Positions 1 to 9,235 of a stretch of DNA of 44,132 nt are shown here, one piece after another; position 1 is the stretch's first letter; each line of letters starts with the position of its first letter. The stretch spans positions 373,472 through 417,603 of the forward strand of contig NW_019091504.1 of assembly GCF_001949145.1 (NCBI RefSeq), in the 5' to 3' direction. A program made the translations under genes and the position numbers. The notes beneath the pieces are model-generated. The model was not told where the DNA came from and ran no database searches. It worked only from the letters and a program-made list of their open reading frames with translations. Origin of the DNA: Acanthaster planci. Taxonomy: Eukaryota > Echinodermata > Asteroidea > Valvatida > Acanthasteridae.

Positions 1-483
1 GAGGCTTAAAGAGAACAAATTATCAGGATTCTGAACATTTTTCAGCAGGATTACTCCAAACTCCAAGAAGGAAAATGATGTAGTCATCATCACTGGGGCT
101 GTAAAGATCCTTGTCACAAGCCAGAAACCTGAAGGATCCTGCAAGCTCCATTCTGCATCAAGTCCCATCTATATACACACCCTAACAAAGGCACAGCTGA
201 TGGATTAAATCACGAGGCATGTCCCCCTTCACCTCTGCCTGATGCTTACACATGTTTATCACCCATTTTGTTTTGTACAAATAAACATGAATACAAGCCA
301 ATATAATGTTGTCTGATTAAAGTCGTTAATAAACATCTGAGGCAACCCTGGGATTTTATTTTCTATTGAGACAGGAACCAACCCTGGTTGATAGAGCTTA
401 AGAAAACCACACACTAAAAATGGGCTGTACAGCTTTTTAAAAAATGGAAAGAATCAAAGATATATGGAGGCACAGTTTACAGC
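1..483. other. Non-coding, AT-rich stretch
   Basis: No exon or repeat is supported here. A short AG-preceded stretch near 45-110 could be read as part of an exon, but it has no conserved features. Confidence 0.5.
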
Positions 484-672
484 ATGGCGGCAACCACAAT
501 AGCTTTGTACAATGAGGTCACAGCCACAGCGGGTAATTCAAATGCAGCTTTGACCACTGTCCCAGATATTGATCCCACTTCACAAGAGTACAGCACCGTG
601 ACCCTCTCTAAGAAAACCCTCCTACTTTCGCCTGGCTGGACAACCCTTACATGTATCTCCTTTTGTGATTAA
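484..672 (+). CDS. Possible 3'-terminal coding exon (receptor-tail-like)
   Basis: This 62-codon frame starts just after a possible splice acceptor (TTTACAG) and ends in TAA. An AATAAA polyadenylation signal follows 38 bases after the stop. Base and codon use are richer in G+C than the flanks through about 50 codons. The peptide has two tyrosine motifs, LYNEV and EYSTV, each of the YxxV type seen in signalling tails of cell-surface receptors. No transmembrane segment is present, so upstream exons would have to lie before the window. The ATG at 484 may be internal to an exon rather than a true start. The family is not recognised, and a chance open frame is a real alternative. Confidence 0.3.
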   Translation: MAATTIALYNEVTATAGNSNAALTTVPDIDPTSQEYSTVTLSKKTLLLSPGWTTLTCISFCD

Positions 673-709
673 TGACTTGCCTGTGTAAAACCCTTTTGTA
701 AAGAAGATA

Positions 710-715
710 AATAAA
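710..715 (+). promoter_or_regulatory. Candidate polyadenylation signal AATAAA
   Basis: A perfect AATAAA hexamer lies 38 bases after the stop of the candidate exon ending at 672. It supports that exon only weakly, because the region is AT-rich. Confidence 0.3.
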
Positions 716-1205
716 ACTCATTTCGTTGAGAAAACTCCTCTTTATTTAATATCAATCCAATCCAGCAAAGAGGTACGTTGAACTGAACAAACAAAAAAGA
801 AACAAAACAAAATAAAAAACGCCTGATTATTTTTTGTATGTGACCTAAGCCTTAGAATGCTGTATGGGCAGTGTGCCTCACACTCCATGAAATTTAACAA
901 CAAAGTCAGGTACATGTTCACATGCTTTTCTTTAATGTTGAATGAAGTGAAATCACTTCAGTTTGGAACGGAGTCAACACAACCATTTGCCTCTTGGAAA
1001 AATCTGCCATCTTTTGAAAAATTCTGCCTCCTCGTTTTACCAAAATTCCGGAAGAGAAACTTTTTATTTTTTAAAGTTGGCCTATTTAATGAAGAAAACG
1101 TGAAAAAGAAAGCATGTGAAGGCTCTTTACTGTTGCCATGGAATCCACTTTTATATCATCAGCAAAAAAACAACTTGTTTGGAAGGAGCAACCTTTAAAG
1201 CAACT
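716..1205. other. Non-coding stretch
   Basis: It contains an open frame of 113 codons on the plus strand (857-1198), but its composition is that of the AT-rich background. It has no splice signals or recognisable domain, so it is treated as chance. Confidence 0.5.
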
Positions 1206-1358
1206 AAACACAAACATGGACACCATCAGGCCTAAACACAAACATGGACACCATCAGGCCTAAACACAAACATGGACACCATCAGGCCTAAACACAAACA
1301 TGGACACCATCAGGCCTAAACACAAACATGGACACCATCAGGCCTAAACACAAACATG
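1206..1358. repeat. Tandem repeat, 28-bp unit, about 5.5 copies
   Basis: The unit begins AAACACAAACATGGACACCA and ends TCAGGCCT. Five identical copies run from 1206 to 1345, and a sixth breaks off after AAACACAAACATG at 1358. The absence of differences between full copies implies very recent expansion or ongoing homogenisation. Confidence 0.97.
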
Positions 1359-2066
1359 AATCACACACACACCCTTCTAATTGACCCTGGCCATCTATCT
1401 TCTGATGGTCATCATGTAAAAACACAGTACTTACCTCTCAGTGTAAACAGCACAGCCAGTCGTTTATTTGGCTAACCTTTAAAGTTCAATGTACAATCAT
1501 TCTGAATGAATGCATGTAACTGACCATAGCATGCCTGGCAGTAATCAATGTGTTTCCTTAGTAACCAGAAGTCCAGAATTGCAGGAGAACAAAATCTAAC
1601 AGGAAAAGGAAATTTTTGTCTCCTTTGTATCCACATGTGAATTTAAACAGTTTGGGAGGACTGTGCCTTCTTTGAAGAAAATCAACCGCCTTCTTTCTCC
1701 TCATTTCTACCCAGTGTATTGGCCTATAATTCATTTTTTCAACAAACAATTTGTTAGATAATCAGTCATGCTGGCCAAGGGCAGGGTAGGGATTGGTTGA
1801 GCACCACGCACCAGTCTTTTTTATTATCAATCTATTAATGTCTTTTTATCTTCCTATTTTTTGTGTTAGTCAAGGAAGGTGTGTCTTTTTGATGTCAGTC
1901 AGATAGCAAGAAAAAAAAAAGAAATGTGCATATTCTGTCCTATATTTTCCTTGTTTTGAATGCAAAAGTCAGAGGATTTACCAGAACAAATCACAAATTT
2001 TTGTCATGTTAAGGAAGACTAACTTTTCACTTGATATTGCAAGTTTTACTGGCTTCAATCTGATGC
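1359..2066. other. Non-coding stretch
   Basis: AT-rich sequence with short A and T runs. No exon, RNA gene or element is supported. Confidence 0.5.
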
Positions 2067-2376
2067 AAGAAATTCCTCATGCAAACAAATGACAAGTGAC
2101 TAAGCACATAATAAAAGTATCCACTGATTAAGAAATTCCCCATACAAAGTAATGACAACTAATTCAACACAAGATGAAATTATCCACTGATTAAGAAATT
2201 TTAAATTCCCCATACAAAGTAATGACAACTAATTCAACACAAGATGAAATTATCCACTGATTAAGAAATTTTAAATTCCCCATACAAAGTAATGACAACT
2301 AATTCAACACAAGATGAAATTATCCACTGATTAAGAAATTCCCCATACAAAGTAATGACAACTAATTCAGCACATG
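2067..2376. repeat. Tandem repeat alternating 63-bp and 70-bp units
   Basis: The unit includes CCCCATACAAAGTAATGACA and TTATCCACTGATTAAGAAAT. The first copy (2067-2129) is diverged. Later copies are near-identical with spacings of 70, 70 and 63 bases. The 70-base version carries an extra 7 bases (TTAAATT type) at the junction. The array decays after about 2376. Confidence 0.95.
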
Positions 2377-5300
2377 ATTTGATTTATCTCACCGTCAAGA
2401 TTCAAATAAAGACATAAAAGTTTTGTGGCCCATCTTTCTTGACTTATAACAAGCAACTTTAACCTTGCGCAGGGTTTTGATGGCACAAGTCAAGTTTAGG
2501 CATCACCCAGGGCAAAACGTGCATCGGATACATGCCGCCTGCTCTCATGCCAGCCTGCAACTTAAAGCGATTAGGTTTACACTAGATCCGTCAACCACAA
2601 ACGCCTGGACCCAGCATTGAACAAGGGAGAACAGTGACATCATCAGCACAGTGCATTACCAGTTGATGGCCCCAGGCTTTGTCAGTGCACATGCCTAGAC
2701 GGCACTTGCCTGATGATATATGGCCCCCAATCATCCACAGACAAACTTCAGAGTGCTCCCAACCAGCTGACAGTTAGCAAGACCACGCTTCCAAACACAA
2801 TTTGTCCCGCACCTTTCCAGCCATTTACTGCTGGGACTGGCGGATGGCTTTGTGAACTTGGACTTTCCAAGTCATCACAGCTACATGTACTACCTACATG
2901 TACATTTCTTCTGTGCATGATCATCATCACTGGAGGAGTTCTCCACAGTTCTGCTGCTGATTTGAACACCACATACCAACGGGCTCGACTGACAGGTTTG
3001 TCTCGTTGACCGACTTTTAAAACATCTCAACTTCTCCTTCAACCCAAATACCATTTCATCAAAGACGAGGAGGAATTTTCTGTGAGGATGCAATCATTTG
3101 AGTTACTGGTAATTGATCGGCATCGCATGCAGTCAACATCAAGAAATAGTCAGCAGAGTCTAAAAGCAAAAAATCTGCTACTCCTCTGAACTGATTCCAA
3201 ATTCTGGAAAGAGTTGCAAGTTCTGCAAAGTGTTGTAAAAGTTACCAGGGTGAGAGTAACTTTTTGGGGACAATAACTGTATGTCCATCCAGAAACTTCC
3301 CTTTGCAACGAATGAACATCACCAAAATTTCTGTCCAATTGAGAACAATGTTGCTTGAGAGAAGTCCCTTTGGCATCAAAAACTGACATCCAATTGAAGT
3401 GTTTCTCAACATAACTTCATGGAAATTACAGAGTTTAAACAGGTAAGACTAATTTTCATTGATTTATTTCCAAATTATGGGGCTAAGTTGAATGCTTCTT
3501 TTTTTTTCTCAAAAATCTTAGTAAATAAAAGAAATATATAAAAAATATAGTTACGGAGGTTAGGACATTTGAAGTACCTAAGTAGTGTAAGAATTTGAGT
3601 GCGGTGACAGAAAATCTAAAAAATTCTAAGAAAAGAAATACTAGTACAATCAATCTTCAAATATTACCAACAAACCAACAAGACTTTTCACCATGTTGTG
3701 ACCAAATAGAAAAATCTTTCAATATTATGACACTTACACTAAGAACATTTATAGAGCTGGACTTTGTATTTTCCAATCATTCCGTGTAGTTTAACAGAGT
3801 CTTCTCAATCCTATGCATGCAAAAGTGTTTGATTGGAAAGATAACACAGCACTCAATCCAACTTGAATGATCTCTCCAATAGAACCCCATACCCTGAATG
3901 ATTTACATCAGTAGCAAATCATCAAAATAATATCTATTTAAATATCCATTCTTGAGGATTCCACTTGGTTAAAAAGACTCTCTTTTCAAGGAAATCTGTA
4001 AAATTCAATTGATAAAACCTTTCAAACTGCAGAGATTAAACAATGATACCTGTAGAGATGTCATCCACTCTAACAAACTCAGACCTACATGTATGTAGGC
4101 CTACGTATCACTCTTTCAACAAAACAATATTCACGAGAGGGACGTCTAGTATAATAAACTTAATAAAGATAAAACTCACAACAAAACTGTCCCAAAGTAA
4201 ACAAATAATGTTGGGAGGGTGAAAAAAGCCGATGTAATATTCATTATTTATTTGCAGAGGAGCGGGGTTCGTGTCTCACTCGGATACATCTGGAACATGA
4301 ACTACGTGCAGATATGCATAGAATTTGTTAAAGGTCCCCCACACTGTCATTAATTGGGGACTATGAACCATTTACATTGACCAGACTGCGATGTCAAATG
4401 TTGCTACCAGCAGAAAGTTTCAGTTCCAACTAATTTTCCTGCAGACCTTGTGCATGAAATGTAAAACCACTCTCTCCTGGATAATTCTTCATTCTGTTTT
4501 TAAGATAAAACTTGCAATAAAAGTGTATCAAACATCTGATCTATTGAAGTGAGTGTACAGCACTTTTTCAATGAAACAAAATATGTTAAAATCCAGGAAA
4601 ACAGCACGATTTCTTTTACTAATCTCGATTCTTGAAACTGTTTCATAAAATTCCTTTTGCATAAAAATAAACAAAAAACCCATGTACAAATATTTAAACT
4701 AACATATTTGTCTTTTTACCACTAAATGGTGTTTTCTCATCGCCGACATTCCATTGGTCTGATTCTATTTTAAATTCTATGATTTGTTTTTGGAATGCCC
4801 AACAATTATTAGCGCAGTACTCTAAGTGAAAAGTATCCATTTTAACAATTGCAAAAGAGAATCAAATCTGTCCGGTAAGTTTATTAGAATCTTGTTTTTG
4901 ACAAAGCTGGCCAACAGTATCACGAGTACACAATGGGCACACGATGTCATACTCTACTGGGACATATCAGTACACTGTCTTTTCACCATCTTTGTGGTGA
5001 CCGAAAATGCTACAGGGGCACACAACTCAGTTTGGAATTTACCGAGAAAAGAAACTGTGCACCAGTAAACCTGGCAAGGTCTACCCAATGTGTTCAGGAA
5101 AAGTGTTAGCTGTGAGAGGGGCCCAGCAATTAGTAAGGTCTTGATGTTTTGAACCGTGTGCTCTGTTTGTCTCTAAATGGTGATTTTTTTTCCTTCAAAA
5201 CTGACAACATGGAAGTCATGTCAACATCGCAATGCATTAACTTTTCAGCAACCAAATATCAACTGCACATGCCACAGTACGTAACTATCAAAAAGTTTAC

Positions 5301-6365
5301 ACACTGGCATTTTTTCACAGCAAACATGTTCAAACAAATATACATTTTCCAGGTTTAGGTGTCACAAAAGGGACACTCCAAATTTGAAGGCTAACATACC
5401 CATGGGAACTTGAGGTATGCAAACTTTATTTCCACAGTCATGGACCATTCCACTTGCCGATTGACAGACTTTATGAATCATGAAATCACCTTAACAACCC
5501 CAGAACATGTCTTGGCCTCTGCACTTTGATGTGGAGGGATGTCACACACTCTCTATGAGGCCAGGGCTGTTGGTGACAAACCTGAAGAAAGAAATGAAGA
5601 CGCACTCTGGGACATTTCCTCAGCACTTGACTTGCCATCTCCACAGTCTTTAGGCATTTGAACAAATGGAGTGGATTTCACAACAAGCAGACCACGAAGT
5701 AAAAAAGATAAAATTATATCTCTCATCAGTTTGAACAATCCCTAATACTCCTCAAAAATTCCCTATTGAACACAGAGGAACCAACTCCACATACAAAGTG
5801 CATGTACCATTATCTATCCTTTCAACATAGTGAGGCGTCAGGTTAAGGTTCACACAAAGCACTGTATTAGTTGCTTGTTACTAGTTTCCTAATCCTACCA
5901 AATTCTGCAAAATCTGGAATGTGAACAATTTGGCAGGGTCCCGGTGAAGTGCATGGCTTTGCACTTCAATGTACAGAGTTAAGAAAATCAAAACAGCCCA
6001 TTCAATAATTCCATTTCCAAGCCTCCTTGTATTAAATGCTACGACAGCAGTTATTCCGTTTCTGGATAAAAAGATGAAAGAAGCTACCCAGTATCTAATA
6101 TTTGTACCAGGATGATCACTCGTTTTCCCTTTTCTTAGGACTATATCAAATATCAAGAATTGTAACTTAGGACTGAACAGGTCCATGTACATGTATTTGT
6201 TCATTATACTTACAATAGAATGTATGAAGATGCTTTTCTAATCTTATGGAAGACAGTCCTTTAAATACTTTCCCATTGGTCAAACTAAGACATGCATGTA
6301 CGTCTAACTCTAGAAACAACATTAAGTGAGGGCATAAACATGATTTCCATCAAAACACACATACG
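2377..6365. other. Long non-coding region
   Basis: No gene is supported across about 4 kb. Positions 2450-3060 are richer in G+C and carry overlapping open frames on both strands with no recognisable domain, so they may be an unrecognised exon or a decayed repeat. A serine-rich open frame on the minus strand (5553-5738) has an AATAAA on that strand at 5425-5430. A palindromic CCTACATGTATGTAGG-like sequence lies near 4084. The rest is AT-rich background. Confidence 0.5.
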
Positions 6366-6770
6366 ATGAGACAGAAATTGTTTCTCAATCTGTACCATAG
6401 TGACTGGTTAATGGGAGACTTTGAGACGCTTGGTGGCAGCAAACACATGGGTCTGAGTATGCGCGCAATACTGTACAGAAGGACCGGTGACGTGTCTGCT
6501 GCCACCAGCATCTCAGTCTCCTGTTGGACCATTTGGCAGTTTCCTGGCATCACTAGAGCAGAGATCAATAGACCAACCACGATGAAATCACACAATACTT
6601 ATGAAAACTGAGCAAGGCATGCTGGTAGTGAAAGAAATGTGTGGGAAAGAATTATTTTAGAGCACTGTGAGAGTACATATGTTCATGTACATGTACAGTG
6701 CATTAAAATTGGATGGAAAAAATTCCATTTCACTTTCATACTCACATGTCACAAAGTGTGAAAATCATTT

Positions 6771-7050
6771 CCCACTTGTGTGAAAAGGTGTGAACATGTT
6801 GTCCCACTTGTGTGAAAAGGTGTGAAAATGCTGTCCCACTTGTGTGAAAAGGTGTGAACATGTTGTCCCACTTGTGTGAAAAGGTGTGAAAATCATTTAC
6901 CACTTGTATGAAAAGGTGTGAAAATGTTGTCCCACTTGTGTGAAAAGGTATGAAAATCATTTCCCACTTGTGTGAAAAGGTGTGAAAATCATTTACCACT
7001 TGTATGAAAAGGTGTGAAAGTGTTGTCCCACTTGTGGGAAAATCTGTAAA
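6771..7050. repeat. Tandem repeat, 32-bp unit, about 9 copies
   Basis: The unit is CCCACTTGTGTGAAAAGGTG followed by TGAACATGTTGT or TGAAAATCATTT. Copies start at 6771, 6803, 6835, 6867, 6899, 6931, 6963 and onward, decaying near 7050 with stray half-units as far as 7265. Two unit types, ending TGTTGT and TCATTT, occur in mixed order, so higher-order duplication occurred. Because 32 is not a multiple of 3, the long minus-strand open frames across the array are artefacts. Confidence 0.95.
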
Positions 7051-8072
7051 AATCATTTCCCAAATCATTTCCCGATTCCCATTGTTTACGCATGCAACTT
7101 GGACTTTTTGACAAAAAAGGAAATAACAATGTTTTTGAGACTTTGTAAAGTGTTTTTTCAGTTTTCAATGGCACGAGTGTGAAATAAAAGAGTGTGAAGG
7201 AAATCAGTTGATCTGAGGAAAAGTTGCATGCCTGATTGTTGGAAAATCTGTGAAAATCTTTGTCCACTTGTAGGTAATATATAAAAACCTTTTTCAATGT
7301 TGGCAAGTTTTTCTGAATCACTTTTGTGAAATGAAAATAAATTCCCTAGGAAGTAAAGAGGTGTGAAGAGAATTTCCCATTTGCAATGTACTGTATGTCG
7401 AAACCTTTAAGGCCAGAACACACTTCAGGCGACTGTGACAGTCAATCTCAGGTTCCAAACTGCAGCATGAATATTTGATTTGATGTCACAATTTTGCATT
7501 CGTGTCCGCTTTCACAGCAAGTATGAACCAACCTTCTGCCTTTACATGTACACCTTGCAATGTACTGTATGTCAAAACCATCAGATCAACATGAGGAGCT
7601 TTTTGCTGTATGCAACCATGATTTAAAATATATGCACACATGTTTTGGTACTGCTAGAAGTCAGAGCAACCACTTTCATTGCAGTAGCTTTTGCAACAGG
7701 GACAAGTAGCTTAAAAATATGCATTTTTATGCAAGTGATGGGCTCACTGGGTTTATGATTACCTGTACAATGTGGGTGAACCTATGGCTTGCAATGGAAA
7801 CAGACATGATGCTTATAGTACAGAAATATGAAATGGAAGAATTTGGGCCAAAAAAATCTACTTGAGCGATATCTTATTTCCTTGGTTACCCACAAGTCTT
7901 TTGGAAAGAGGCACAAGAGGGCATTGGCTCTTGAGGAAGGGAACCCTAATTTGGGATTTTTTTTCTCACATGGAAAAGTTTTCATTTGTCGATCAGTTCC
8001 ATGAGAAACTTTTTTTTCATGAAAACGCCACACGGATCAACTCACTGTGTCTGTTTCCATTGTTCTGTCACA
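7051..8072. other. Non-coding region 5' of C1q gene 1
   Basis: It contains decayed remnants of the 32-bp repeat and a direct repeat of GCAATGTACTGTATGTC (about 7383 and 7557). It presumably includes the intron that separates an unseen 5' untranslated exon from the coding exon of gene 1. No TATA box or promoter is evident. Confidence 0.45.
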
Positions 8073-8200
8073 GGACCAAACTCACATTGAATGATTCGGC
8101 AACTACAGATGGCATTAACCAACAAATCACAAGGCTAGAATCACATCACAAGCCAAGTGGAAAGGAAGCGAGGCAGTTGGCAGCACTCGAGCGATCCAGG
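8073..8200 (+). other. Probable 5'UTR part of the C1q gene 1 coding exon
   Basis: A pyrimidine-rich tract ending TTGTTCTGTCACAG closes at 8073 and looks like a splice acceptor. If it is used, 127 bases of 5' untranslated sequence precede the ATG at 8201. The frame stays open back to 7862, but the residues before the chosen start look non-coding and contain no signal peptide. Confidence 0.4.
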
Positions 8201-9235
8201 ATGGAAATGTGGAGAGGAATCGTTGCTGGACTGGGTGTTCTGTTTCTGGCATCACTGAATGATGCCGGAACCGCATCCTTGATAACTGACAAAACATTCT
8301 GCGATGCATGTTGCTCTGGACCATCGGGGGTACCGGGGATACCAGGTACTCCGGGCCAGCACGGCGAAGACGGCAAGCCCGGAAAGAGGGGGCCAAAGGG
8401 TGACCCTGGGGATATCGGCTTCAAGGGGGAGCCGGGATTGACCGGTGTGGAGGGACTAAAAGGTATCAAGGGTTCCAAAGGCGCCAAAGGGTTCTTTGGC
8501 AAGCTTGGTCCTAGAGGTCCACCAGGAGAAATTGGCCCCAAGGGAGATATTGGGGAGAAAGGGATAAAGGGTGACCTTGGAGACAAAGGGGAGAAGGGTG
8601 ACCAGGGGCCGATCGGTCCTACGGGTGAGCAAGGAGTGCAAGGTCAAAAGGGAGTGAAAGGACGACGTGGTACTCCTGGTCAAAGAGGAATCACTGGGAC
8701 AAAGGGGAGGAGAGGTGACAGGGGATTCGTGGGTTTACAGGGACCTCCAGGACCCCAGGGGATAGGTATTCAAGGCCCTAAGGGAGAGACAGGCAGAAGA
8801 GGAGACAAGGGAGAACCTGGCTTGCCGGCCCCTGAGCTCATGCAATGTGCCTTTATGGTCCACTGCTTCATCTCCAGCGGTGATCTGAGCCATGGCCGAG
8901 GTGAGATCATCCCCTTTGACGACATCGTCACCAACATTGGCCAGTACTACGACATCAACCGAAGGAAGTTCATTGCGCCGATCCCAGGCACCTACGTCTT
9001 CCACTTTACCACAGACTTTGACAAGGGCCAGCTGCAACTGAAGAAGAACGGAGAGACCATGGTGGAGGCCAAACGTTTCTCCAGCATCGTGATTGAGCTG
9101 CAGATGAGTGACCAAGTCTGGCTGAGCATGGCAGAAGACTCCATCTTCAGCGATGCCCACTTCTACCTCTCTGGCTTTTTGCTCCACATCCAGTTTGAGT
9201 ATCTTGCAAACAACATGTATGTCACTGCTCATTGA
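8201..9235 (+). CDS. Secreted collagen-like protein with C-terminal C1q domain (gene 1)
   Basis: This 344-residue protein is encoded in one uninterrupted exon. Residues 1 to about 25 form a signal peptide (MEMWRGIVAG then a hydrophobic core). Cys34, Cys37 and Cys38 form a hinge that probably links chains by disulphides. Residues 40 to about 209 are roughly 57 Gly-X-Y triplets with a single Gly-X-Gly interruption (GPQGIGIQG, about 184-192). Residues about 216-333 are a C1q globular head, recognisable from the PFDDIVTNIGQYYD, PIPGTYVFHF, LKKNGE and SGFLLHI blocks; a 12-residue tail follows. The ATG at 8201 has A at -3 and G at +4 and places the signal peptide at the N-terminus. C1q-domain proteins trimerise and bind microbial or self ligands outside the cell; the actual ligand cannot be told. 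The sequences PGKRGP and FGKLGP in the stalk resemble the docking motif for MASP or C1r/C1s proteases. The stalk is about twice the length of that in C1q chains. It pairs with the gene at 28903 as an old paralogue. Confidence 0.92.
   Translation: MEMWRGIVAGLGVLFLASLNDAGTASLITDKTFCDACCSGPSGVPGIPGTPGQHGEDGKPGKRGPKGDPGDIGFKGEPGLTGVEGLKGIKGSKGAKGFFGKLGPRGPPGEIGPKGDIGEKGIKGDLGDKGEKGDQGPIGPTGEQGVQGQKGVKGRRGTPGQRGITGTKGRRGDRGFVGLQGPPGPQGIGIQGPKGETGRRGDKGEPGLPAPELMQCAFMVHCFISSGDLSHGRGEIIPFDDIVTNIGQYYDINRRKFIAPIPGTYVFHFTTDFDKGQLQLKKNGETMVEAKRFSSIVIELQMSDQVWLSMAEDSIFSDAHFYLSGFLLHIQFEYLANNMYVTAH

Noticed and set aside
857-1198. Plus-strand frame of 113 codons
   Set aside because: Composition is that of AT-rich background (Phe, Lys, Asn, Leu), with no domain or splice signals.
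5553-5738. Serine-rich minus-strand frame ending in TAG with a downstream AATAAA, as a terminal exon
   Set aside because: No similarity to any family and no convincing acceptor; the hexamer is expected by chance in AT-rich DNA.
6742-7321. Minus-strand open frames of about 110 codons with repeating FSHKW/FHTSG blocks
   Set aside because: They lie on the 32-bp tandem array. Since 32 is not divisible by 3, the repeats appear in shifting frames, as expected of an artefact and not of a repeat protein.
8146-8586. Proline-rich open frames on the minus strand opposite the collagen stalk of gene 1
   Set aside because: They are the mirror of Gly-X-Y codons: GGN/CCN repeats keep the opposite strand open and proline-rich. 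The same explains 29061-29597 opposite gene 2.
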